Assembly: GCF_008831285.2 (NCBI RefSeq)
Contig: NC_045142.1
Span: 16,247,354-16,311,353, forward strand
DNA: 64,000 bases
Source: Nymphaea colorata
Lineage: Eukaryota > Streptophyta > Magnoliopsida > Nymphaeales > Nymphaeaceae
Direction: 5' to 3'
Numbering within the stretch: the first letter of the stretch is position 1; every line of letters starts with the position of its first letter. This document shows positions 46,595 through 57,810 of this stretch, one piece after another. A program made the position numbers and the translations under genes. The notes beneath the pieces were generated by a model that was given only the letters and a program-made list of their open reading frames with translations, had not been told where the DNA came from and did no database searches.

Positions 46595-46811
46595 TGTTCA
46601 AGCATGTTAGATGGGTCTTGGGACCGGGTCTGGATCCATACCCGATCCATCTTGTAGCCCTTGTTGGGCCTTATGAAGTTCTAAGAGAGTGAGAGTCTGG
46701 CAGCTAGTGGGCACCATACGTCTTCACCCGTGGGTTTTCCCCTCTCGTTGAGGGTTTTTCATGTTACATCTGTGTTCAATCTTTATTTCTCGTGTTTCTA
46801 CTGTTTCTACA
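46595..46811 (+). repeat. Copia-2 5' LTR, 217 bp, with internal deletion
   Basis: It starts tgttcaagcatgttagatgg and ends ctgtttctaca. Relative to the 3' LTR it lacks about 36 bp after gggccttа-type sequence (the 3' copy continues cttaaatattgtaacccta). That missing segment holds the only TATA-like sequence of the LTR. Confidence 0.92.
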
Positions 46812-46826
46812 TGGTATCAGAGCTCG
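46812..46826 (+). promoter_or_regulatory. Copia-2 primer-binding site
   Basis: tggtatcagagctcg directly follows the 5' LTR. The first 12 bases are the usual plant copia primer-binding site complementary to the 3' end of initiator methionine tRNA. Confidence 0.92.
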
Positions 46827-47350
46827 TGACTAGTTTGTGAACTTTTTGCCGACCCTGACCTTTCCATCGCTCGATGCCCTTCGTCGACCAGATCCCATGG
46901 CTACCCTTGGTCCGCAGCTGTCGCCGCCACCACCGCCGCTGCCACCACCGCCACCACCTCCGCCGCCTTTGCCACTGCCGCCAACTCTGTAGTCTCCATT
47001 TTCTTGCCGTTTGCCCCTCTTTGCCACCGCAAGTTCCGGTGAAGGCCCGACACCTACTGCTCTGTTGCCTACCATCGCTAGCCATTGAACGGTCGTTGCT
47101 AGTTGTGCTTGAGGTTCCCAACGGGCGTGGAGTTCTCTATTGGCATCGCCCGACGCTTCCTTGCCATGGAGTTCCGGTGTCCGTGAGATTCTGGTTATCG
47201 TCACCTGTTCCGCCCAGCTCTGGTGCCTTCGTCTGCCGCCGGTGTGTCATTGCTGGACTGTTCTTTTGGGCTGTGCTAGTGGACACTACCACTACCTTGC
47301 TTGCTGCAGCTCCTACACAACTGCCCTTATTGCAACCTTCGTGAGCTTTC
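46827..47350 (+). other. Copia-2 leader where gag should be; CCG/CCA-rich, no gag seen
   Basis: A run of ccgccaccaccgccgctgcc-like triplets (46920-46990) would encode poly-proline in one frame and Arg/His-rich sequence in another. The frame 46874-47344 is open but low in complexity and resembles no capsid or nucleocapsid. Gag must be supplied by another element or was lost. Confidence 0.7.
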
Positions 47351-48670
47351 GTGATGAGAGATTCTCGTATGAGAGAGTGGATTATTGATAGTGGTGCTAC
47401 CCACCACATGACTGGCGATCCTAAGGTCTTTCATGGGTATAAGTTGTTGTCACGAAAAGAACGTGTGTCACTTGTTGATGGTTCCTCTATTTCTGTTGCT
47501 GGGAAAGGGAGTCTCTCACTTTTGAACAAGTTCTTAGTTCACAATGCTCTTCATGTTCCTCATCTTCCCTTGAACCTTCTGTCGGTTAGCAAGATCACAA
47601 AAGAGTTGAATTGTGAACTTATTTTTTCTGTTGATCGCTGTGTTCTGTAGGACTTGGTGATAGGGTAGAGGATTGGGATTGATTTGTTTTCGAAAGGGCT
47701 ATATCGTTTACCTATGTGTGCCGCTACTGCTCTCATGACAGCCGCTAGCAAAATAACAAAGAGTAAAGAGGACTCTCTTCAATCGATTCTGCGTTGGCAT
47801 GAGCGCCTTGGACACCTTCCTTTTGGAATTCTGAGACAGTTATTTCCTGATCTGTGTTCTAGGTTAGATATAACTATGGTGTCTTGTGATGTCTGTCACC
47901 TGGCCAAACATATTAGGGCTTTATACCCTGTGTCTATCCATCGTTCTAACGAGGTGTTTGCCATGATTCATTCTGATGTGTGGGGGCCTTCGGGAATTCC
48001 TTCTTGTCATGATTTTCAGTATTTTATCACCTTTGTAGATGATTATTCTCGAAACACCATTGTTTACTTGCTAAAAGACCGTAGTGAAGTTCCTACTGTC
48101 ATAGAAACTTTCATTACTTACGTGGAAACTCAATATGGAGCATCTCTTAAGACCTTTCGGTCAGACAATGCTTGTGAATATACGTGCCAGTCTGTTGATA
48201 GCTTCTTTTGAAAAAAAGGAATTGTTCATGAGACTTCATGTAGTTATACTCCTCCTTAAAATGGAATTGCTGAACGAAAGAATTGCCAGTTATTGAATAT
48301 AACTCGGACACTTCTTTTTCAACGTCATGTTCCAAAAAGGTATTGGGGGGATGCTATGTTGACCAGTATGTATCTTATCAACCATCTGCCTAGTCGTGTG
48401 TTGAATGGGCAGACGCCTCATTCTATGTTACCGGGAAGTCGTGAACCCTTCTCTCTTCCACCCAGAGTTTTTGGTTGTGTCTGCTTTATTCACAACCATA
48501 GTCCTCATATTAAAAAGCTTGATCCAAGGTCTATTAAGGGCATATTTCTAGGTTATTCTCCCACTCAAAACGGGTACAAGTGTCGGGACCCTTCCACTGG
48601 TCGTGCCTATGTTACCAAAGATGTCACTTTCCTTGAACATGCTTCCTATTTTGGTGAGAATTCTATTTAG
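47351..48670 (+). pseudogene. Copia-2 protease and integrase, with several stops
   Basis: Protease: WIIDSGATHHMTG with the catalytic Asp, then HVPHLPLNLLSVSKI. A stop follows near 47648, then another within a few codons. GAG-pre-integrase: WHERLGHLPFGI ... CDVCHLAKHIR. Integrase core: IHSDVWGPSG, FVDDYSRNTIVYLL, FRSDNACEYT (usual SDNGGEF), a TGA at about 48209, and a TAA at about 48257 that replaces the usual Gln before NGIAERKN. Then VFGCVCFIHN and GIFLGYSPTQNGYKCRDP near the C terminus, with a stop at 48668-48670. The changes are mostly transitions. Confidence 0.93.
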
Positions 48671-49139
48671 GGGGAGAAGTCTATGTCAAGGGAAGAGTAT
48701 TCACCGAGTCAAAGATATTCAGTTCACAGATTTTCTGGACTATAGGCAGGATGAGAGTCAAGCAATTGATGAAAGGGGTTCTACTGGGACTGAGGAAGAA
48801 CGTTGTCACCTTTTTGGGCAAGTTTACTCTAGGCGAATAGTCTATACAAATAAGGTGACAGGTACAAATGAGGTGACAAGTGGTGAGAATTCGACTCCCA
48901 ATCCAATTAGTCCTTCACTGGATGATCCAAGTCGTGCTCGGGGGAAACAAGTTGAAGAAGACATTCAGACTGTTGCTGCAAGTGAAGAGCTTCCCATCAC
49001 CCTGCGAAAGGGTGTCAGGTCATGTACTCAACATTCTATTAGTAACATTGTTTCATATTCTAGATTGAGCAAAGGCTACAAATGTTTTGTATCTTCTCTT
49101 TCTTTGGCTATGATTCCTAGGAATGTTGCTGAGGCTTAG
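48671..49139 (+). pseudogene. Copia-2 integrase-RT linker
   Basis: An overlapping frame (48603-49139) gives the low-conservation linker, with the terminal ISNIVSYSRLSKGYKCFVSSLS segment that precedes RT in many plant copia elements. It ends in a TAG (49137-49139), and the RT frame begins 24 bases later. Confidence 0.75.
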
Positions 49140-49163
49140 AGTGATCCCAAGTGGGCTGATGCG

Positions 49164-50659
49164 ATGCAAGAAGAAATGGAAGCCTTAAGAAGAAACATGA
49201 CATGGGAAGTTGTAAAGATCCTTGAGGCAGCTCACTTGGTTGGATCAAAGTGGGTCTACACCATCAAATACAAACCAGATGGAAGTGTTCAAAGATACAA
49301 AGCTCGTCTTGTGGCCAAGAGGTTTAGTCAGAAATATGAGATTGATTACTTAGAGACCTTTGCTCTAGTTGCAAAAATGAAGACAGTTAGAGTTGTTATT
49401 TCCCTAGCTGTGATAAAGGAGTGGAGGATGTACCAACTGGATGTTAAGAATGCATTTCTCAATGGCAATCTCGAAGAGGAGGTGTATATGCATATGCCCT
49501 TAGGATATGAAGAACCAGAAAACTGCTGTAAACTGAAAAAGGCTTTATATGGCCTCAAGCAATCGCCCAGAGCATGGTTCGAACGACTCAGACGAGTGAT
49601 GCAACATCATGGGTACAATCAAGGGAATGGAGACCACACTCTAGCTGTGAAGAAAAAAGAGGGTAGGGTCACTCTTTTACTTGTCTATGTGGATGACATG
49701 ATTGTCACAGGAGATGATGAAGATGAGATCATCAAGTTAAAAGTGTTACTGGCTGCTGAATTTGATCTCAAGGATCTTGGCAAACTGAGGTATTTTCTTG
49801 GTATTGAGATTGCTAGATCTAGTACTGGCTCTGTGCTAAACCAAAGGAAATACACATTAGATCTGTTGGAAGAGACTGGTAGACTGGGGTGTAGAACTGC
49901 TTCCACTCCCCTTGACACTGGACACAAGTTGAGTCTTAGAGATGGAGAGCTGCTATGTGAAGAAGCTACGGGAAGATATCAACATCTGGTTGGAAAGTTG
50001 ATTTATCTTACCCTCACGAGACCAGATATCACTTTTGCGGTGAATGTACTGAGTCAATTCATGCATTCACCTACTGATGCATACCTGAAGGCTGTGGATA
50101 GAATATTGTGCTATTTGAAGAGAAATCCTGGCAAGAGACTCTTGTATGTGAAACAAGAGACTGTAGAGATCGAAGGGTATTCTGATGCAGACTGGGCAGG
50201 TTGTGCTGATACTAGACGGTCTACCACAGAGTACTGTGTCTACTTGGAAGGAAACCTTGTCGTCTGGAGGAGCAAGAGACAGGATGTATGTTCTCTATCT
50301 AATGCAGAGGCGAGTATAGAGCTATTGCTATGGGAGTGTCATAGTTACTATGGCTGAAAATATTATTGATTAATATTGGAATAAAGATTGAAGGACCTAT
50401 GAAGATGTACTGTGACAACAAGTCTCCAATCAACTTAGCCAACTACCCTATACTACATGATATAACAAAGCATATTGAGATTGATCGTTACTTCATTCGT
50501 GAAAGGATTGATGCTAAAGAGTTCATCTTACCTTACATGAAGTCAGAAGACCAAACCGTTGATGTTCTGATGAAAGCTCTATCTTCGACTTCATTCGAGA
50601 GAAATGTATTCAAGTTGGGCATGTTTGATATGTATGCCCAACTTGAGGGAGAGTGTTGA
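49164..50659 (+). pseudogene. Copia-2 reverse transcriptase and RNase H
   Basis: Open from 49164 to 50357 (397 codons): KWVYTIKYKPDGSV, YKARLVAKRF, YQLDVKNAFLNGNLEEEVYM, ALYGLKQSPRAWF, catalytic LLVYVDDMIVTG (both aspartates intact), DLGKLRYFLGIEI, LTRPDITFAVNVLSQF, then RNase H YSDADWAGC. A TGA at 50355-50357 and a frameshift near 50290-50340 separate it from the end (50366-50659), which has MYCDNKSPINLANYP, HIEIDRYFIRE and a long tail. The palm domain is intact, so RT was the last part to decay. Confidence 0.95.
50643..50653 (+). promoter_or_regulatory. Copia-2 polypurine tract
   Basis: ttgagggagag directly precedes the 3' LTR and is the expected plus-strand primer. Confidence 0.85.
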
Positions 50660-50907
50660 AGTGTTAGATGGGTCTTGGGACCGGGTCTGGATCCATACCC
50701 GATCCATCTTGTAGCCCTTGTTGGGCCTTACTTAAATATTGTAACCCTAATTTTGAGTGAGTGAATGAAGTTCTAAGAGAGAGAGAGAGAGTTTGGTGGC
50801 TAGTGGGCACCAGACCTCCTCACTCGTGGTTTTTTCCTTCTCGTTGATGGTTTTCCACGTTACATTTGTGTTCAATCTTTATTTTTCATGTTTCTACTTT
50901 TTTGACA
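50654..50907 (+). repeat. Copia-2 3' LTR, 254 bp
   Basis: It starts tgttgaagtgttagatgggt and ends tttctacttttttgaca. It retains the cttaaatattg segment missing from the 5' LTR and has an expanded (ga)n run. Confidence 0.94.
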
Positions 50908-50912
50908 CATAG
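50908..50912. repeat. Target-site duplication of Copia-2, right
   Basis: CATAG, identical to 46590-46594. Confidence 0.94.
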
Positions 50913-52578
50913 GAATTCATGTGTTGTAGTTGACAGGAAGTAAGTATCTCGAGAACATGTGCTTCGATTGACATAATTCATGCAGCCAACAGTCTACCAA
51001 AAAAGCAAGGACTGGCCCTTGATGAACCTAAGGATCCATTTCCATACAAGTGTAGCCACACGTAATCATGATCTACGGTAGCATCCATTTGGAAATGATT
51101 ATGAATAGTTTATGTTCATGCCCTATTCTGCAGCTTCTGGTAAAGCTTGTATTTTCATGGAGTCTCATGTCCTAAAATAACTTTGTCTAGCAACATGACT
51201 TCAATTAACCAGATATTTTGCAGCACAATCATGGTCGATGTAAGTGTGATCCTGAGGCTTAAGGACTTGATATTAGGGTACAAGTTCCCCACGGCACTGT
51301 TCGGATATTCCATTTTGACTCTCGATCCATCTACACATCTATAAATTCATCTCTTTTGCCAGCTGAACCTTCTAGCAAGAATTTACTTAGGAACTTGGTG
51401 AACTATTTTCAAATATTTTGGTGCTTAGATTTTAACTGAACTTCTGGTCTTAGTATCCATCTTTTCTTGTTTGTTGCCCATCTAGTTCAAGCTCACACCT
51501 CAAAGTACTTACAAAAGAAAAAGGTTCAACAACAGATCAGGCATGAAGGGTTCTCAACAGATAATACTTCCACTGCTAGCAACCACAATGAAACAATAAA
51601 ACAAGAGAAAAGAAAGATATTATCTATGTTAAGCAAACCTATAACCAATTCAAGAAAGCAAATTAGACACCAAAATGCAATCTCAAGCAAATGTTGTCAG
51701 TGTACTGTATGTAAATTAATTCATTCATAGGAATTCATGCGCTTTAGTTGACAGGAAGCTTGTGTCTTGATAATATGTGCTTCAATTGACATAATTCAAG
51801 CAGCCAATAGTCTACCGAAAAAGAAAGGCCTGTCCCTTGGTGAACGTAAGGATCCATTTCCATACAAGTGTAGCCAGATGTAATCATGACCTACAACAAC
51901 ATCAACTTGGAAATGATTTGAACAGTTAATGTTCACAGCCTGTTCTGCAGCTTCTGGTAAAGCTTATATTTTCAGGGAGTCTCATGTTCTAAAATAACTT
52001 TTTCCAGCAACATGACTGCAATCAATGAGATATTTTGCAGCACAATCATGGTCGATGTATGTGTGAACCTGAGGCTTAAGGACGTAATATTAGAGTACAA
52101 GGTCCCCATGGCATTGTTTGGATATTCCATTTTGATTCTTGTTCCATCTGCACATCTATAAATTCATCTCTTTTGCCAGCTGAACCTTCTAGTAAGAATT
52201 TTCTTAGGAACTTGGAGAACTAGTGTCGTATATTTTGGAGCTTAAATTTTAATTGAACTTCCAGTCTGAGTATTAATCTTTTCTTGTTTGTTGACCATCT
52301 AATTCAAGCTCATACCTCAAAGTACTTACGAAAGAAAAAGGTTCAACAACAGATCAGGCATGAAGAGTTCTCAACGGGTAAAGGTTCCACTGCAAGCAAC
52401 CACAATAAAACAATAAAACAACAGAAAAGAAAGATATCATCTCTGTGATGCAAACCTATAAGAAATTCAAGATAGCAAAATAGACACGAAAATGCAATCT
52501 CAAGCAAATGATGTTACTGTACTGTGTAAATTAATTCGTTCATAGGAATTCATGCGTTGTAGTTGACAGGAAGCAAGT
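50913..52578. repeat. Tandem array of about 812-bp units, right part (about 2 units)
   Basis: It continues the array of 43260-46594 in the same phase and orientation, with the aattcattcataggaattc landmark at about 51720 and the variant aattcgttcataggaattc at about 52530. The last unit stops after acaggaagcaagt, where an inverted LTR-C end fragment begins. Confidence 0.92.
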
Positions 52579-52712
52579 GGCTTATAAATGAAAGTTCACC
52601 CCATTGTTTTGAATGGCATAGCTCTTTTTTTTGAGTTGTTGTGTAGTCACACTTCAATGCTTTATGTTAGAAAAAAAAAAGTGTTTGAGGGTCAAAAGGT
52701 TGGGGTGTGACA
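52579..52712 (-). mobile_element. Truncated, inverted LTR-C terminus
   Basis: Read on the minus strand it starts tgtcacaccccaaccttttg, matching the first 135 bp of LTR-C2 (54775-54910), including gttgaggtgc- and aatgagctatgc-like words. It is in opposite orientation to LTR-C1 and C2 and abuts the tandem array. Confidence 0.8.
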
Positions 52713-53394
52713 GAAGCAGTGTGTTCTAAGCTCTTCATAAAATTCCATCTTGAAGTAATATCCGCTTTGGATTGTTTACACTTTACAGCAGTGGCGGAAA
52801 ATGGTAAATTCCTTCTTGCAGCATGGAGGGTTCGACTTCTAACTTACACTGATTATATTATTTGTTTAGATGCTGGGGCTATGTCCAGAATCAAATGGGT
52901 GCTGTTATGCTTACTGTTCAGAAGGCAAATGTGTCAGCCATGCATTTCTACAAGTAAACTTATTTAATGCAAAATGGCATTGGTGTGTAATCATAATAAC
53001 TTTTGGCTGTTCTATGTCAGCTTCAGGTTGAACCATGATTTGGTATATAAACATTGATTTCGCATTGTTTTGACAGACATACAATTTCAGCCATTTCACC
53101 TTGGCGAGTTGATCCTCTGGTGTGTACTGTGTAGCATCTCAACCAGAGGAACTTCCTGTTAACAATCAGTATACAGTTCAATTATTATTTGCTACCTTGA
53201 ACAGTATTATTTGCTGCTTTTTCTTTTACAACTTGCCAAAGCGCATTTGGCTTCCTCATGAATTACACAATTTAGTTTACAGATAGGAGCTGAGAGAAGT
53301 TATGAAATACTGTGCAAAATATGCCAAAGCTAATTTCGTTTAAATGTTGTTCAATGCTTTTATATATTGGTTTTAAATTGGGTTGAAAGGTGTT
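52713..53394. other. Unassigned stretch, no recognised gene
   Basis: The frame 52707-52967 (KFHLEVISALDCLHFTAVAENG...) has ordinary amino-acid composition and could include a host exon remnant, but no family was recognised. Confidence 0.3.
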
Positions 53395-53528
53395 GCAACA
53401 GAAAATTTGGACACATTTAATGCCTAAACGAGTTAAATGGGTTAAATGAGTCGAACTCGAGCTGGACTTTGTATAGTCGAGCTCGAGCTGGCCAAGCTTG
53501 GGCTCAACTCGGCTCCTGTGCAGCCCTA
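53395..53528. mobile_element. hAT-like transposon end with ctcgagct subterminal repeats
   Basis: The stretch ends gctcctgtgcagcccta, whose reverse begins TAGGGCTGCACAGGAGCC, a terminus style seen in plant hAT elements. Preceding it are gagtcgaactcgagctgg and agtcgagctcgagctgg repeats. The other end was not found. Confidence 0.5.
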
Positions 53529-53530
53529 CC

Positions 53531-53737
53531 TTTTATGTTGTTAGCATATCAACTTAAAATTGCATCATTTTGCTCAATGTTAACCAAACTAGATGGTGCC
53601 CTCTTGGGAATTCATGCACAAGAAGGTGGAAGAAATGTCCATCTATGAGCAAGTTGTGACTCAGCCAAAAGCTTGACTTGGTAATTGGACCAACTTGCTG
53701 CATGTGTTTGGAGTTGGAAAACAATCAAATCTGCAAT
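53531..53737. repeat. Dispersed repeat, copy 2 (other copy 14944-15149)
   Basis: Same orientation as copy 1. It ends in a single ggagttggaaaacaatcaaa, after which the sequence diverges. This is the unexpanded state of the unit that became a five-copy array at 15122-16372. Confidence 0.85.
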
Positions 53738-54774
53738 ACGATTTGGCTGCAACTTGGATAAATAATGGACAGAAATTTGAACTTTTTTCTGAGGCAATGG
53801 CAACTTCCAAGAGAAACCATTTAAACCTAGAAAAATGAAAGATAAAAAATCATTTCCTTGTCAACAAAGAAACACCATACCGCCTTACATAGTTGTCCTC
53901 AAACTCGCTTTTCCTTCCTATAAACATTAGAGTGAGCGTTTAAAGCATGCATTAAAACCCCATTTAATTAAACCTAAATTCAAATGCTTCTAAAACTTTC
54001 AAGGGTATGATAGGATGACAACTTAAGATGGTACTTTGTTGACAAAATGTTGTTTAAGGAGTGCTTGGAGTGACCATCAAATGTTGGTTTTGTGAAAAAC
54101 TCAATTTTGATGAAATGATATTTCCAAAAGGGATTGACTAATAACAAATGACAAGTAATTAAGCTAAAAATATAATTTTATTTTTTTATAGTAGAGTTCA
54201 AATTATTCACCATTTTCTGCATTAACCAATACATTCTTGTAGCATACAAGTTCATAAGATATAGAAAATGTTTCTTGCATATAGTTACTCGACAAATTTC
54301 TATTTTGAATAAGGACTAAGCACAGATGCAAGAAGCGGCAGGGCTAAATCATTTAATTTCAATTTTAGCATACTTGACTAGAACATGCAAGTTGTTTGCC
54401 TTAAACCAAAACCGCCAAAATGCCTTTCTATTTATAAATGAGAGACCCACTTAGAAGGGCAAAATGAAATGATGGGATGTTTATTTGTCAAAATAAATAA
54501 AATACATTCCCTTTTTATAATAATTGAATACCCCTTGATATTTAGCAACTTGCAACCATTGCATTTCTCTATGATGCTCCTTCATGTGTTTCTACTATCT
54601 ATTCGAATGTGTGGCTAGAGTTCAGTGAAGTATCAACTTTTTTGATTTAGTACTCAAGAGAGTCATTTTCATTTGCCTCGATAGTAAAAGTATCATGTGA
54701 AGGAGAAAGCAACTAGTTGAAAATCTGACCTTTTAGTATTTAAACCAAATCGATCACTGAGTTTAAGCACTAAG
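53738..54774. other. AT-rich non-coding stretch; no gene seen
   Basis: No recognisable coding or repeat family was found by eye. Confidence 0.45.
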
Positions 54775-57700
54775 TGTCACACCCCAACCCTTTGACCCTG
54801 AAATAACCCTTTCTTTTTGTTTTGTTAAAACATAAAACGTTGAGGTGCAACAACACAACGATTCAAAAGGAAATGAGCTATGCACATCAAAGACAATGGG
54901 GCTACTTTCCATTATATGACAAATTTAGTCCATACAAAATGACATCATATTTTCTCAATAATACATATGTAAAAAATGTCCCAAACCACAACATTGATGT
55001 CTGGCAAAAACAAGACATCAATAAGACCAAAACATGACGCGCCGGCACTACAATAGTCCCAAAACCTTTCCAGTAGTATGTGAGTAGAGCCATCTGATCA
55101 ACCTGTTTCCCCAGGTTTGCCAAAACCTGAAAAAAAAATAACAACTGAAGGCTTAGCCTTCGTAGTATGGCAACACCACAAATAATTCCTTAACCCTCTT
55201 AGGTAAGGGCCCAAATCTAGGATAAACAATTACGAAAACAAATCCCTATCATGTCGTGATAAGGCATATAGTCACATGACTTGTCAAGAAGGCCCCTCAC
55301 ATATACCACAACATGTAAAGGCTACTCAATGGCCACAACAACACATTCAAAAGTCACATGCAATTCATGCATAAACATATCATTCACATTCATCTCATTC
55401 ACATTCTTTTAATTTACATTAACTTTAGTGAATTGACGGTTCTTGTGGGTGCAAACACAGGCATAGCACACCACGGGCGACCTACAATTGGGAGACAACC
55501 CTTGTGGTGGCCCAAAATGATATGGATCCATTCACGCTGCAGCGGAGGAGTAATCATCCATGAATGTGTGAATTCCAAGAAGAGTTGCTCAGCCTTCCTT
55601 AGGACACCCATTTTAGAAAGGCAGAAGCCCAACGCTCCAAGCACATCATACAACGGTACCCTGGGGCCTTGCACCGCCTGCACTCTGGGCAGGCGAGACC
55701 AATGGCAAAGGCAGGACATCTCTCAAACACTTAGCCACAATCCACCTCTCATCTCTTATTCTTTCTTATTTATCATTATGAAAGCAAATTCATTCACAAA
55801 ACGATCGGCTAGCTCATGTGGTTGGTTCACTTCGCGAGTGCACCCATACCTCCAATTGCCTCCACACAAGGGCTACACATACAGTTAACATTTTTAACTA
55901 GCCGTCATAATATTATAGGTACAACTACACTTCAATTTCATTCATTTGCATTCATGCCCACGACAATGCATGTGCAACATATCACAACATTCACATTAGT
56001 CACACACATCAATCACATCTTTCAAAACTTAGCCAAACCACATAGAGTAGTCTCAATCCGTGATTGACTCATAATTGTCCTAGGCAATTATCATTCTAGG
56101 ATGCTTTCTAAGGGGTCGAGGAGATACTCGACTCGATACCCCACCTCATCAATCCTAAGCAGTTATCATTGCTAGCATGCGAATGCAATTGCATAATAAT
56201 TTTAAAAACAAAACTCATCACATAAGCATTCAATTCTCATGCATACATTCATTCAATCACATCACAATCATAGGATCCAACGATCCTGGAAACACAAATT
56301 CAAAAGTTGGCCCCAGACAGAGATTTACCTGGAATGCCGCCATACCTGTCATTCGTCAACAAAACACCTCGAGCTTCAAGTATTGTTGCTCAGGGTCTAC
56401 TCGACGTGCCCAGTGTACCTACAAACATAAGCAAGTAATAAATTCTCTACTTGTTTTGCTTTACAATATATACAAGTATGAAATACAATCATTGAGGCAA
56501 AGGTTATTGCATCAAGAGGGTGCTGACGTGTAGTATCGACCCAAAGCCATCCAATAGGTCTCTTCCTAACTCTTTGAGGTTGTCACCAAACGATTTAAGC
56601 TCCGCGCTTTTGATTTGAACGAATCACTAATACGTTTCTCCCTTGCTTCCTTAGTTGATGTGTCTTCCTAACATACATACTCTTTCTCAACAAACGACAT
56701 GCATGCACATCAACAAAAGCATACTTCATGAGTTCGCTAAAACGGTTCTAAACCTTCTCCACAACATCACAATCTCTACCATGCTTCCTAATCGCTTCGA
56801 AAATTCATCATGCTAAAGAGATAGATATACACGTAGATCCTCGTCCCTCCAAAATAGTCCTAGACCTTCTCGAAAAAGCAAATTCACTAACATGCATTCA
56901 TCTATTAAGTCTAGCATTCTCAAACATTAATTATACATGCGCCTACCGAAATTATTAGGCAATTTAAGCTCGATTAGGTCACACTCACTTCAATCTTAGA
57001 GTCCAAACTGTTGTAGTGTTCCCGGCAGCCACCTCAAATGTTAGTTTGAGTTCCTAGCAGTAAAAATCTTACAATGCCGCCACAACCAATGCCTTTCATT
57101 CGCTGTTATGAGGGGAAAGACACGTCCCCATGCTACAGTCCAGTCAAACAGCCACAAAAATAGTGAAAAAAGCGAAAAAGAATGCACGAGGAGGGTCTGC
57201 CATTAGAATAGGGCCTCCGGCAGTGAAGAGCTGGTTTGGCTGAAGATGAAAGACACTTGGAGTGAGGAAAAACTGACGGGATAAAGAGAGAGTGTGGAGA
57301 GAGGGAGAGTGCTCAGTTGAGGAAGAGGGGAAAACAAACAGAAAAATGAGGGAGTCTGACCGAGAGAGTTTGGGCAGAGGGGAGAGCGTGCAGGGGGTTG
57401 GAGATGAGAGGACGAGTGAGGGTGTGAACAAGGATACAGGAGGGCGAGAAAGAATGCTGTGACCAGTAGAGAGAAAAAGTGTGGGCAGAGAGAGCGTGGG
57501 CAGAGGGAGAAAAATGGGCAGAGAATGGCAAGAGAGGGAGGAGAAGAAGAAGGAAGAAAGAAGAGACAAAGGGATAGATGAACAGCTCACCTGAGCCCCA
57601 CCGCAGCCGCCATCCACTTCCTTCGCCGCTGCACTATCCTCTGCCTTCTTCTTCTCTGCGTTGAGTGCTCCCTTGCGGGCTGAGAGGGCAACGAAGAGGG

Positions 57701-57810
57701 AGTTAGAGAGAAAGACGGAGGAGGGCCCTGCATCGGGCTTCCTCCTCGCGTGAGAGGCTCGGGTCTGGGTCTGGACCCCCTCCAGCCCAACTTGAAGTAA
57801 ATAAAAAAAA
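54775..57810. mobile_element. LTR-C2: 3.0-kb LTR-like repeat, second copy
   Basis: It starts tgtcacaccccaaccctttg and is collinear with LTR-C1 throughout (for example gcttagccttcg, catatcgggcgacct-type and ggtaccctgg(g/a)gccttgca segments), with perhaps 75-80% identity by eye. The purine-rich segment is at 57240-57590. The right border is approximate, about 57810. C1 and C2 may be the two LTRs of one old element enclosing the tandem array, or two separate solo LTRs. Confidence 0.65.

Larger units (their letters stand above)
46595..50907 (+). mobile_element. Copia-2: Ty1/copia element without gag, 4,313 bp, inactivated
   Basis: 5' LTR 46595-46811, primer-binding site 46812 onward, pol genes in order protease, integrase, reverse transcriptase, RNase H on the plus strand, polypurine tract 50643-50653, 3' LTR 50654-50907, exact CATAG duplication. 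Only about 540 bp lie between the primer site and the protease, and no capsid or zinc-knuckle sequence is seen there. The element is about 4.3 kb against roughly 4.8-5.5 kb for ordinary plant copia. Multiple stops and frameshifts break pol. Its position inside the tandem array makes it younger than the array. Confidence 0.95.

Noticed and set aside
43260-52578. Array considered as rDNA or a tRNA cluster
   Set aside because: No rRNA-like or cloverleaf-forming sequence was recognised and the units are AT-rich and non-conserved.
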